A DNA stretch of 64,000 nt from Salegentibacter holothuriorum (GTDB taxonomy: Bacteria > Bacteroidota > Bacteroidia > Flavobacteriales > Flavobacteriaceae), in NCBI RefSeq assembly GCF_900168045.1, contig NZ_FUYY01000005.1, positions 1 to 64,000 on the forward strand. The letters run 5' to 3'. The notes under the pieces were generated by a model, which saw only the letters and a list, made by a program, of their open reading frames with translations, was not told the DNA's origin and searched no databases. A program made the translations under genes and the position numbers. Below are positions 29,307-42,059 of the stretch, in pieces; within the stretch, counting starts at the first letter, position 1; every line of letters begins with the position of its first letter.

Positions 29307-32300
29307 TTAATACAATACAAACAGAAAAAAAACCCAAACCACAAATAAGTGAAAACCAGAAACGTCTAGATAAGCAGCAGAATCAGAAGCATCGAAAATG
29401 AAAATAGCCAAAACAGCCCGAGCCACATGATCAACACAAAAAATAAGAGCACATTGAAAATCAGTTTCGGCAAAAAAAGCACCAAGACGATTCGGCAAGA
29501 AGTCTGCCAGAGCTTCCCCAAAAACCAATAGACAAGAAATGTCCAAAGCAGGGAGAGGTTCATTAAGAAGAGCAAAAACATCTAGAAGCATAAAACCTAA
29601 GCCCAAAACATCAAAAGAGGTTACAAAATAAATCGCAGAAACCGGGGAATACACTACATTAAGGCTTCCACCTAGGGCATCGCCAATATACATCATCCAG
29701 ACCCGGGGAGACCAAGAAAAAAAGAAGATATATACTTCAGGGGCTATTGCCAGAAAAAAAATAAAAACCGCAAAGAAGGTAAGACCACCACCGGCCAAAC
29801 CAAAATAGGACAGAAGCCCAGCGGAACCAAGGCCACGGACGTCAACATAAAAAAAAGGAGCATAATACAAACACCAAGCGCCAACACCCAGTCTTAAAAA
29901 GCCGAACACAATCGCGGCAACCACACCCCCAAAAAGAGCCGGGAACAAACCGGCACTAGCAGAACCAAACACGGCAATAAAAGAAAAACAAAAAACACCG
30001 AAAAGGGAGTAGCCAAAACCATCTAAAACACCAAAAAGACGAGTCAAATCCAAAGCAAAGGTAAAAACAGCATTATCTACACCGCCAGAAAAGACGATTG
30101 CAGCAAAAAAGTATAGCTGAGCAAGACCAGCAAAACAAACAACAACTTTTATCTCAGAAGAATCAGTAGCATCAAAACCCATAAAAATAAAAAACACGAA
30201 AGCACAAAAAAAAATTCAATTAACAGAACAAACAAAAATAATATCAGCTACAGAAAAAAAGCCAAAAAAATCCGGAACGACAAGAAAAAACGGCCAAGCA
30301 CCAACGGATAAAAACATAGGTTCCAGTAGAAAAATAATCAAACAATACAATAAAAACCGAATAAGAACCGGAAATGGTAAAAACAACAAAATTAGAACAA
30401 AAACCAATGGACAGAGGGCCAAAAAAAGATTCCAAGACATCGACCACAAAAGCAATAGCCCAGGGAGAATAGAACGAAATATCATAACAAACTACAAAAG
30501 CTGAAGACAGAAAAAATTGATACGGGTGTAAATAAGACAATAGGAAGTAATCCCGATCAGCACAAACACCACAGCCTCCGTCCCAAAAAAAAAGATAAAA
30601 ACAACAACATTTCCAGGAGACACTGCCGCCCACAAAATGCAATGCTAAAAAGCAACCCAGATAACAAGCCAACCAAAACAAGGCACCACCTTATACAAAA
30701 CCAACGTTACCAAAAGCACAACCACCAACGCAAATCCAAGAAACACCAAAGAAGCCAAAAAAAGAACAAACAAAGCCCGAACCAGCGCAAGAACTATATA
30801 ACTGAAAAGGAATTCCAGCTTGTAGAGACAGAGAATAGGAAGAAACAAACGAAGCGGAATAAAACTCAAATCAAATGATAAACTCTCCCCAAAAAAGTAA
30901 ATAAAAGCTTTCAGCAATAAAGGAAAACCCAGAGCGATCAGGCGCGCAACAAACAAGCCGACAAGTGTAACCACCGCCTGACAGGGGTACGGAAACCCCA
31001 GAAGATCCAAGTAAAAAAAGACCGAAATCATCAACAAAAAAGAAAGATAACTCACCCCAAAATCCCATAGATAGTTCACCACTAAAGCCCTGGACATATT
31101 GAAAAAAAAAACACCAGCCTCCACAAAAACCAAAAAGAAATCCACCCACGGCAGAAAAACAAATATCAAAAAACCATTCGCCATGCCCTAAAGAAACCAC
31201 AGGGAAACAACCACCACAACCATAAAGGAGAACACCACCTAATACACGTAACTGATCAACACACAGAAGATAAGAGCAGTGAGGAACAAAACCAAAACGG
31301 AAACGAAAGCCACCAATTCCACCCACACGAACCCCAGAACAATTCGTCACAAGGCAACCCTCGCTCCCGCAAAAAACACAAGCACCAAAAAGGTTATAAC
31401 CAAAAAACTCAAAAGCGCCTCAAGCCAACAGGCGTGTACAGGATAAAAAAACATAGGCAAGGTAAACTCCGCTACACCGTAAAGACCAAGCGGAAAAACC
31501 TCAGCATAGGCCAGGGCCAACGACACAAACCCAAACACATAAAAAGAAATGCTCTGGGCAATACCCCATGCAAAAACCAAAAAGACATAAATTCTGACAG
31601 AACAAAAAACACGAAACGACAACCAAAGAAAAAACTGACACTTAAACCTAGGAATAATCCAACCCATAAAAACCAGAACAAGACAAACAAAAACCGAATT
31701 CCCCAGCCACAAAAACTAAACAAATGGATCTACCTCCACACCCAAAGACTCCACGTAAAATCCGCCCGGAATAAACCACACTACCGGATAAGCCGAAGAG
31801 AACATAATAAAAGACCTAACAACCCTCGCTACAAACACAAAGTTACCAGGTAAATAAATAAACAACGATACGGGCAGCGTCGGACAGGCCAATGGACCCG
31901 AAACATCAGAGAAAAAGACAACAAAAGAACCAACCCCCAAAACAAACAAAGTCAGAAACTTCCGCACAAAAAATCATTAATCCGAATCCCGCAAAAGAAG
32001 AAAAAAGCAGGGATAAATGGCCCATAAAAAAAAAACGTGGAGTAAAATACCACGGTAAACTAGTAACAGAAGTTGATCGCATACTAAGCCGAAAGAGCGC
32101 CCCCGAAAAATTGACCAACAATGCCAGGCAGCAACCTGAGGCACGTAAAAATACGAATGAAATGCAACCACCCCAAAAAAAAAAAGCAACATCAAACAGT
32201 CCTCAAACCCACAGAGAGTCACAAAAAACCATTCTACCACCCCCCGGAAAGACAAATCGGGAAAAACGAGAAAGTCCACAAAACGCAACATACGAAAACA

Positions 32301-35300
32301 CAATAAAGCAAGAAAAAACAGTAACAAAAACTAAGCAACCACAACACCAATGACAAGAACAACAAAAATATTCGTCGAAAGCTAAATACAATAAGAAGCC
32401 AGGCGAAGACCAACTCTTTGTAGGGCAAACGAAAAAAATTTATAGATCACACAGCAAACGAGCAGAAAAAAACCATGACCACAGCCAACCTCATAGGTCA
32501 AAGAAATAAAAACCAAATACCGAAAAGCCACAACGTAAGGCACTCATAGAAGAAACAACTCCAACAGAAGCGTGAAAGACACTTCCAGATAAATATCGCG
32601 AAGCACCAGAATCAACCACGAAACCTCGGCAAAAACAAAGACGGCAAAAAGAAAAATAAAAAACTAGAAGATTCGCTTCAACAGAATTAGATGCAAAAAC
32701 AAACCAAAAATAAGCGAAAATAAATACAACTGGTGCAAAGGCTTCCAAAAGCAAAGTAGGATAAACGCCCTCGTACAGCGCCCCAAAACGCAGAATTAAC
32801 GCAGGTATAACAATCAAAAAAGCAACAGAAGCATAAATAAAATCCACAAAAAAACTCACACACGGCACAAACAATACCGTCTTCAAGATAACACCAGACA
32901 AAGACGAAGAAAACAGCATCCAAGAGGGCGACCCACACCGACTCCCCATCATAAAAACATCGAGATTAACAGAAAGAATAACCGGAAAAACCGCCAGCAC
33001 CAGGTACAAAACTTTCCAAAAAAAAAAATAAACCAACTAAAGAACTACTTCACCCGGCTCAACAAAAGCAAACAAAAAATCCCCAAAGGAAAAATCCGAC
33101 GCCCCAAAAGTAAGCAGCATAAAACGAAGGACAAGACCATCCACCCGAACAAACAAAGAGAAAAGTAAAACAGCTATCGGAGCACCACAAAAACTGTCAA
33201 AAAAACACGCCGACAAACCCGTAAGTGCCAAACCAAAACCTACAAACACCAGAAACTCATTAGAGAAGTACAATGAAATGAAATACCCCAATTTCAGCAC
33301 AATATCATATAGCAAAAGAGCACCAAACAGAAAAAAGAAGACAGAGTGAGCCCCCGGAATTTACCAGAATTCCAAAATAACCACAACAAAACCCACAAGC
33401 CAAAGAGGAAGAACCGATCACAAATCCGCCCCACGATAACAACAGCAAACTAAAAAAATAACAAGGACTAGTACGATAATCAGGGATCGCATAGCGCAAA
33501 AGAAAGGAACCACCACGACGACCAAAATGGAAATTACCATTAACAAAATTCACGGCCACGGCGAAAAAAGCACCAGCCAAAAAAACATCATAAACTACCA
33601 ATTGATCATTGCAAACCGCCACAACAACAACAATAGACACAAGCTGAAAAACAAAATCATAAAGCACAAAATCACCCAAACAAACCGCCTCAAAGGCTAG
33701 GTCCAGAACCCGAAACTCAAAAATGGCTCCACCTAAGGACACTTCAAGTTGAATATCTCCAGAAGTAAACTCCAGAAGAACAACAAGCTCCATGATGCCA
33801 GAAACGTCGGCTCCAAAAGAACCAAGAAGACCCAACTCGCCGAGCCAATCAGCCATCACTAAAATTATAACAACTAATCTAAAGAGGTAATCATTGTCGG
33901 AAATCCACCAACCGCCACCAAACCGAAATTGATAAGCAAAGGCAACCTCGCCATTAATTTCAGTACAACAAGATACAAAAAAACAAAGCAAGGCTACAAA
34001 GAGAACAACCGCATAAATACGAACTTCAACACCTTATTCATCATAAAATAAAACAACGTCAAGGGAGGAAGTAAAAAACTTACACAAAGTGCCACCACTA
34101 AAAGATGAAGGCAAATGCAATTGCGGACCACAGGTCCCAGAATCACTGCAAAAGCACCGAAGTTCTAGGAAACAGCCAGCATTACTGCAGTCGGCAAAGA
34201 AAAACAAATACTCAAAAGAACCCAATAGCTAATAGACCGAAGGGATATTAAACAAAGCATAAAAACAACTCAACACAGCATCGAAACCAAGACAACAGTA
34301 AGGAGCGGACAAAGTCGAGAATAAACAATAGGCAGAGCCCTATCCTCCGCAAGACTGACGTATACAGAAATAACAAACACAAGAAGCCGGAAACAATAAA
34401 TAAAAATCACTAAGAACAACCAAAAATTGAGCAGACAAAACGAAAGCACTAACTCTAAGAATCCTAACAACCGAAAACGCGGTAGATACTAAGCCAAAAA
34501 AAAACAAAAATAATCTACCCCAATAACACAAAAAATTATAAAAGTAGTAAGCACTAAGGAAAAGAGCCACGCCAACATATAACTCAAGTTAACTGACCGT
34601 AAGACACACCCGAAGTTATGGAAAGCGCACAATAACAACATTCACGTTAGAAAAAACATCCCAAATGAAAGACAAAGCAGTAAAAAACCATGAATATGTG
34701 GTCCAAACAACAAAGACACAAAAGTAAAATAATTCAGGAATAGCACCAACTGAATAATAAACATAACAACGTACAAACTAGAAAATAATTTTAACCAAAA
34801 CATAAAAATCAACGCAATAAAAAAAATCAAAAACACCTGTCACGAAACATCCCAATGCCGCGACAGCCAAAAAGGCACTATCAAAAGCCTACTGAGAAAT
34901 ACGTCAAAGAACTAACTAATCAGCACAGCACAAAAACCAAAACACTAACCATAACCCGAAGACAAAACCAATCAAAAGTGGCATTGTCATGATCTACCAC
35001 AAAAAAAGCAACAGCCAAACCAAAGATAACAAGGCGAGAGCGAGCAAAAGTACCGGAATCTACACCAACAGCCGTGAAACTAGACACAAACACACTAACC
35101 TCAGCATCAAAACCAAAATAACCGCGAATCACAAACAAGTCATCCACGCGAACAGACAACTGAACACCAGAAACCGGGAATCCACAAAAAAAAAAATCAG
35201 GAAGATTATACCGAAAAGCAAGAGCCAGCAGACGAAGGAAAAAACCAACACCAACAAAACCCGTAGAGAGACGGAAACCAGCGAGATCTCCAAACGCAGC

Positions 35301-38300
35301 CAGTACAACATAAGGGACAGAAACAGGATCCCTCCAGCGACCCAAAACAACAGCTCAGGGACAGGAAGAAACAATCAGAACGCCAATACCGACACCAGAA
35401 ACAAAAAAAATACCATACCCATATGAGCCTTGAAAAAAGACGGCAAAACCAAAACAGGGAGAGGAAAAACCACCAGTAAAACCAGAAAAAAAATCAGAAG
35501 TAAAAACGACAATTATGCTTCCATAAACACCAGAAGCCTCAAAAGGAGATACAACATTACCAACAATATAAAAAAAAAACCAAACCACAGCAGCAAAACC
35601 ACCACACACATAACCAAAGAAAAAACATACAGCCTCACCAACACACACTAAGCCAACTCCAAACCGACCAACAAAACAACCGACAAAAACTTCAGGACCC
35701 ACAAGAGCAACAACGGCAATACGAGTGAACCAAAAAAAAAAAAAAGACTGCCAACTAAATTCGCCTATAAAACTAATAATAGAGACATAAAACAAAACCC
35801 CGGTATAACCCAATAGACCGAAGTTCTGAAAACCATCACCAAACACCGGAGAACCCCCAACCGGAACGTTTAAAAAAAAAGCAAGGGTATCATTAATAAA
35901 AGCAACACCCGTGAAATGAATGCACAAATGAACCAGGGAAAAGGCAAATCCAACACGCAGATCCTCAGACCCGTACAAAAAAAAAAAGCCAATAGCTATG
36001 GAAACAGAATATGTGCCGGGCACAACCAAGCCACAAATTCCGAAAATCCCACCACGACAAACTCCGCCAAAAAATAAATAGGGAAAAAAAACAGCATTAC
36101 CAACAAGACCACAACCGCCTCCTAAGGTAAAATCATGGATAACACCTGCAGAATCCAACAAATTACCACGAGAAATCCACCAGCCGAAACAAAAAAAAGA
36201 AAAACAGCCCCAACGATTTCCTGGAACAAAAATACACCACCCAGCAGCACAAAAGGGAGCACTAAGAAAATACTGGGCAAAAAAAACACAATTCACACCC
36301 AAAACAAAAAAAGCGGGAGATTCAACAGCTTCATCTCCAGAAACACCGAATACCCCAGAACCAACATCAGCTGCAAGGATATAAACAATAGCGAAATTGC
36401 GGCGTTCAAAAAAGCTATCGCCCCATTTATATTGCTGATAAACCCAGCAAAAAAGACCAACAATTACAAGAAGAACAAAACCAGTTTTACAAAATAACGT
36501 CATATCTAAAATATAAGAATTAGAGAGATGACAATGAAAAGAAACTAGAACACAAATAGCAAAAAAATAACTGGTGCTAAATACGTAAACAAAACAATCA
36601 CAGCTTGAAAAAACATAATAAAGCACGAAGATCGGATGAAACGCAAGCCCGAACAAAAGACGAAACAACAAATAAACAACACCGAACAGCCTAAAACATA
36701 AAAAAAGAAATTGTGATACATCGCTTGATGCAACAAGAGGTGCCCAAACCACAAAAGGAATACTAGGAAAACTCCCATCTTCATTATAGAAAACAAAAAG
36801 TCGAGCAGCCGAAAATACCCCTAACAAAACACCAAAACAATGCACACTACTCCAATCAACCACATAAACAACAGAAGACCCCGGATAAGTAAAACCTGTA
36901 CCTACCTCCAACCAAGCGATCAAAAGGGGCAAAAAAAAAACGTAAAAAGTATACCGCACCAGTTACCAACGTCGTAACGCACCCTCCCGTTGGGTCGAAC
37001 CCACGCAAAAGAAACAGGCAGACACTTCCGGTTTTAAAAAAAGAAACAACGGACAACAGCAAGAAACCCCATCCCCAAAAATCACAATCCACCAATCGGA
37101 AAAATAAAGAAACCAACCCCAATCTAAAAGACAACCAACTAAAGACATCAAATCACGATACCCGGCGCGATTTAAAACCGACAACCTGCACCACAACAAG
37201 AAAACCACTAGGTAAGTAGAAAAAATCAACAAAAACATCAAGCTCAAAACTTCCGTGGGAATAAGCAACACCAAGAAGGTAACAACCTACGACCCAAACA
37301 TCCCAGCAGACGAGGCGTCGAGCAATAAAATTACAAACGAAAAAAAACCAGAAAGCAAGGAACAAAAATAAAAGGTTAATACACAAGAAACAACATATAA
37401 TAGAGAACTAAGTGCATTAAGAGAATGTGTCACAATAACACAAACACAAAACCCAGAAAAAGGCTCTAAAGAAAATGAAAAAACCAGCACTCCAACAGCT
37501 TTCAAGGCAAATAGAGCCCCCACCTGAGTAAACGCACCGCCAACAAGCGCTACTTCGTCAAAAGAAGAAATTCAACCAAGAAGATCACCAAACCGCAAAC
37601 AACCACATCCTACAACAAAAACAAAATACAGAGATCCGGCAGCCCAAGTAAAAAACATGCCCAAAACCAATGGTCCAAATAACCAGACGTCATAAGCCAA
37701 AAAGAAAAAAAAAGAAAAAACAAAGGCAGAGGCAGAACACGCCTACAAAGAAAAATCACCAGGCAAACCAAAGGGGAAACCATTAGGAGCACCATGAACG
37801 AAAACAGTAGAAAAGGGGAAAAGTAGACCCGAACCACCACCGAGTACCAAAACAGCAAGAGCAAAACTGCGCGCCAGAATAAAACAAGAACAAAACACAC
37901 AAAAACACAAAAAAAGAAGATTAACACCCACAAAAGAAATTAAGAAAGTTCAACCGAAATTATGAAGTACCGAAATCGTTCCATCAAAGGCATACAACGG
38001 AAGAGCGCCCAAAACGATATAGAGTTAATCAAACCACCCACTAAATTAGAAATGCATAAAGAAAGAAGAAAAAAAAACAACACAAACGAATTAAAACAAT
38101 TCCTCAAAGACTCGACGCCAGAACTACTGCATTTTAAAGGAACCACCATAAAAAAAGGCAAAGAAGAGATAACAAAGAATCAACAAAAACGCAAAAATGT
38201 GTACAGTTACCACAACACACATCATAAAAACTACCCAGTCATCAAAAACACCAAAATGAAAAGCCCAATACACATACAGATTTTTTGACCAACGAACCAT

Positions 38301-38774
38301 ACAAATAAAAAGAACAGGGGGAGGACCATCAAAAAAACGAAAAACAATAATGGCGCTAAAAGAGATTCCAAAGCCAATACCAAAAGCAGGAACATCACAG
38401 AGAAGAACAACAAAATGAAACATGCTCCAAAAAACGATGGGACCATAACGCGCGACGGCAAAAAAGGGAAGACAAAAATCAACCCCAAAAATCCAGCAGT
38501 AAGAAGCGGAAAAAACACGTCCAATGAAAAAGATTGAAAAAGAAAGTATAACAAATGGGGTCGAATTGAAAACGATAGTAATACTAACTATAAACAACCA
38601 GCGACGGATAAGGAACGAAAACTGGATAAAAAGAAAACCGAAAATCGCAGGAAGGTTCACGAAGATAAAAATAGAATTAAAAACAGCTACCACAACGAAC
38701 AAAAAGGAAGAGCAAAAAAAACCACGACTAAGATACCCACAAACAACTCTTCTACACATACCAAGGTCATCCAA
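29307..38774 (-). pseudogene. Fragmented remnant of a giant PKD/Ig-like repeat adhesin (tentative)
   Basis: Minus-strand frames tile this 9.5-kb stretch almost without gaps, switching frame or crossing single stops (in-frame TAG at 31716-31718 and at 33037-33039). Reading right to left, adhesin hallmarks appear: GLVVPGTYSVSI near 36,000-36,030 (compare GL.AGTYTVTV in SprB-type repeats); VCVGEAV...YVCGG...W near 35,535-35,650; YPVVWFIPGGFYV near 31,750-31,800; NYLWDFG at 31056-31076, the core PKD motif; and SWSP near 29,705-29,720 followed by YSPVSAIYFVTSFD near 29,610-29,660, matching WSP...P.S..Y.V...D of flavobacterial repeats with Thr positions changed to Phe, Ile, Ala or Val. A is scarce on this coding strand. 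I infer a surface adhesin related to T9SS-exported, gliding-associated giant proteins, now broken. No start, signal peptide or T9SS sorting domain was found. Confidence 0.42.
35355..36959 (-). pseudogene. Longest intact frame (534 codons) of the putative adhesin
   Basis: Using a rough composition of A 0.45, C 0.24, G 0.17, T 0.14, stops on this strand should occur about once per 26 codons. An open run of 534 is therefore very unlikely by chance (order e to the minus 20), so this frame is or recently was under coding constraint. The translation is rich in Gly, Val, Phe and Cys. It contains GLVVPGTYSV, VPVGGSPVFGDG and CVGEAV...GG...W, reminiscent of successive Ig/PKD-like beta sandwiches, not of a membrane protein despite its hydrophobicity. 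The ATG-like start is an arbitrary internal point; upstream the reading continues in another frame (36856-37134, with FDPTGGCVTTL). Confidence 0.45.
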
Positions 38775-41700
38775 AAAAACATAACAGAAAAAGACGCCGG
38801 CCAGGGGATTTTTAAAAATAAGCCGGAAAGTAGACAGATGTTAAAAATCTGAAACGACGAAGAAAAAAACCAAAAAGAGATTGCCAGCAGAAAAAAACAA
38901 GAGCAAAGAAACCAAATCGCACCTCCAGCCAAACACCGAAATATTTTTAAAAAGAATATTAAAAAAAACAAACTCGAAATTTGGAGAAAGGCAATCAAAA
39001 ACACAACACACAACCAGAGTATTGCTACAATTTATCAACACCGAAAGTAGAGAAGAGGTACGCTTGCTTAAAAAGGAATAAGACCAAACAAAAAAGGCGA
39101 GATAGAAAATAATACGAACCGAGAGAGCAAAACCTCAGAGAACCCGAGAAAACAAGCGTACCAAAACGAAAAAAAAGCTCAGGAAAAACACAAGAATGAA
39201 TGAGATCATAATGAATGTTCATAAACAGGGTAAAAAACAGACTAACAGAAAACTGGTAAGGATATACTGATACAAAACGAGAAAAAAACACCGGACACAA
39301 AAAAAGGAGAAAACCAAAGCAATATAACGCAAACGAAAAAAAACAAGTTCAAAAAAAAAAGCCCTCTGGAAAAAAAGGCGGGCCAAAAACAGGAAGTACA
39401 GAATAGAATGGAAGAGAGCAATGAACGGAGCATAAAAGAGCGAAGGCAAAAAGGACCAAAAAAAATAAGAAACCGAAAAAGAGTAGGGAAAGAAACAGCT
39501 ATAACGGCAGAACCAAACAAAAATCCAGCTGCAAATAAGAAGGCATTATATCAACCAAAAGACAAAAATGGAAACGAAACATAAAAACATAAAGTCCCCA
39601 AAACCAAGCAATCATAAAAGGATCTGACCCATGCAAGCCAAAACAAAACAGACTCGCTTAATCACGGCTATAAGGCAAAGGAAAAAATAAAAAACAACCA
39701 AGATGATACAAAGGAAGATGAACAAAAGAAGCAAAACAAGCAAAACGGGCTGATCAAAACAATCAATAAAAATATAAAAAAATGCAAAGAAAAGGGTGAG
39801 AAAAACACAAATAAAAAGAATTAGGAAAGCAACAAGGAGCAAAACAAACATATGCCCAACAAGCCAAAAAACAACACACTGGAAAACACCAGTAAAACAA
39901 CAACCATAAAAAAACCAGAAAAGAACGCGGATACAGTGAACAATAAGAAAATCGGATATTATAAGAAGGAAAAAGACGAGACTCAAATAAAAGACAAAAA
40001 AACTAAAAAACAAAAAGGCAAGTTAAACCCAAAAACGGAAACCAATGATCCGCTTACAAACACTACACCGGCAGAAGCTACCACCACGAGACTAGAAAAA
40101 GAAAAGTTAACCAAAAGTACACATAAAAAAACAGAACAGACCAAAATCAAAAAAACACCCGAAACCAAAAAAAACCAAGCAAAAAAAAAAGGAACAAAAC
40201 AAAAACATAATATACCACCAGTAAAAAAAGAACTATTAACACAAAAAGTAAAAAAAACGAACAAGCCTACCGCCAATAAAAGAGAATAGAAAGATCACAT
40301 GAAAAGGATTCAACAACAAAAATCCCCCTGGATAACACAATACAAGAAAGAAGACAATCACCGTCCCCCACAAGCCTACAAGGTTAAGACCAAAACCAAT
40401 AAACTACGAGAAAACAAAAAAGATCGAAAAAATATTTAGCCGCAAATGCCCCCAGGCGGCCATCCAACAAGGATTGCGCAGCCGTAAGATAAAATTCAAT
40501 TCGTTTGTCTAACCAAACCCCCATAACCGAAAAATAAACGAAAAAAAGAAGAAGAACGTTAAAAGACAAAAAAGACCCCAGAAAAAAACCAAAGACAACT
40601 AAAACTTGAAAAAAAACAATCAAAAACAAAACAAGATAAGGAACAAATTAGGAAAAAAAAAACAACACTCCAAGAGCAAAATCTCCAGAAAAGAAAACAG
40701 CAAGACAATAATACAAAAAGGCAAGTAAAAAACAAAGAGGCATTTACAGATACCTAAGAAAAACAACAAGAATCTAAAAAAGGGAGGAAAACACAAACGG
40801 CCAGAAAAACGCAACAAAAACAACTGAAAAACCCCAACCAGCACCAAATCGAACAAGAATAGATGAAAGTACAAAAAATAAAGAAAGAAAAAGTACATCA
40901 GAACTTTTGTAAAAAAAGCAAAAAAATTCACCCACACAAAACACAAAGCCACTTACAACTATATGCACGTGCAAAAAGGAAACTCACCAAAAAAAAAATA
41001 CCACCATGACTGAATACACCCGTAAAAGCAGCAGAAAAAGACCCACATAGAAATAGAAAAAAAGAAAAAGTGGAGGATCATAATTCAACTAGGATAATAG
41101 ATAACGCAAACCCCCGAACATAAACACCAGACCTCTCGAAACACAAAACCGAGAATCAAGACCATGACGCTTGCCAAAAAACAAAACTATAATTACAAAT
41201 AAGAAAGCCAAGGGAGCCGAAACCGAACAAGTCAAATAAAAAGATAATAATAACAGCACACTCAAAATAAAAACAATGAAAAAAAAGGATAAGAGGAATT
41301 CGATCAGAAACGGTACAACTTCTGAAAAATCATATAGTTTCGTAAAATTAAACACGAAAATCAAATACACCAAAAAACAAAAAAAAGACAAACAAAAAGG
41401 CCACAAACGATAACCTAGCTCCAAAACACCACCGCAAACATTCGGTTAAAAACAGAAACAAAGGAAACAGGACGCAAAAAAAAACCAAAAATCGCCCAAA
41501 AAGAGTTTACCAGGGTAAAACGTGCCATAAACCTGACCTTGAAGTTATCAGCCAAAGAAGTCCATTAAAAACAAAAAAACCTAAAATACTATCAATTAAC
41601 AGAAAAAAACAAATTACTACAACAAACACAAGACGATGAGGCGTAGCAGAGAAATACAAAAACAATGCCATGACCTTCTAAATCAGCATAAACACCCCAC

Positions 41701-42059
41701 AACTCTTTTAGACCTCAAACACAGGAGGCACAACAGCACACCCAAAAAGCCAGAAACACAACGCCACCCAAACATGAAAAAAAGAACCCATAAAAAAAAC
41801 AAAAAGCGGAGCGGGTGCGAACTTACAAGGAAACAAAACCGATAGAAAATGAAAGGGACTGAATCTTAGCTGTAAGCATATCACTCTCAATACTGATCAC
41901 CAGAAAAATAAACGAAGAAACCAACAAATAATGGCACCCCGAAAGGCTGGAATAGCTTAATAGAAAAAAAAAACGACCCAAAAGGAAAAAAAAACACTCC
42001 AACAGAATAAAATCCGCACTAAAGCAAAACACTAAATGATACAAAACCCGATCTGTGTA
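38775..42059. other. Right block of the tract, apparently non-coding
   Basis: Composition returns to the extreme A-rich, T-poor state of the left block (the line at 40141 has a single T). Frames on both strands are short and low-complexity. The + strand frame at 39852-40289 (145 codons, Lys/Thr-rich) is the longest on that strand but within chance for so few T. The block ends abruptly at the stop codon of the TlpA-like gene. Confidence 0.55.

Larger units (their letters stand above)
22917..42059. other. 19.1-kb A-rich, T-depleted tract of unknown nature
   Basis: From the base after the tRNA to the stop of a TlpA-like gene, the + strand is A-rich and T-poor throughout. Hand counts of single 60-base lines: 23461 A38 C6 G10 T6; 25561 A33 C15 G8 T4; 27001 A38 C10 G6 T6; 36001 A25 C19 G10 T6; 40141 A41 C14 G4 T1. 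Flanking DNA has near-equal A and T. C and G stay roughly level, so the change is mainly T for A. Runs of 8-14 A are frequent (14 A at 23329-23342, 13 at 24607-24619). I find no rRNA, tRNA, transposase, integrase, reverse transcriptase, phage gene, CRISPR array or long direct repeat. Possible readings: a very long A-rich RNA or structural DNA, a giant gene distorted by one-sided mutation, an inserted foreign element, or an assembly artefact. Confidence 0.85.

Noticed and set aside
29307-38774. Alternative genetic code (stop reassignment) to explain the interrupted frames
   Set aside because: The stops that end the minus-strand frames are a mix of TAA, TAG and TGA, and frame shifts also occur, so recoding one stop would not restore a single frame.
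24071-40289. Lys/Asn/Thr-rich plus-strand ORFs in the A-rich tract (for example 24071-24436, 25407-25880, 31892-32353, 39852-40289)
   Set aside because: With T near 5-10% stops are rare on the + strand, so frames of 100-157 codons are expected by chance. They share no motif, ribosome site or spacing pattern, and their amino acids simply mirror A-rich codons.
22917-42059. Classical genomic island integrated at tRNA-Ser
   Set aside because: No integrase and no duplicate of the tRNA 3' end near 42,000-42,060 (only a weak AATCCGC match). No phage or conjugation genes inside.
22917-42059. CRISPR array or regular tandem repeat in the tract
   Set aside because: No word recurs with fixed spacing by eye. 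Repeated short words such as CCAGAAA and ACCACC reflect composition and, in the middle block, Gly/Val-rich codons.
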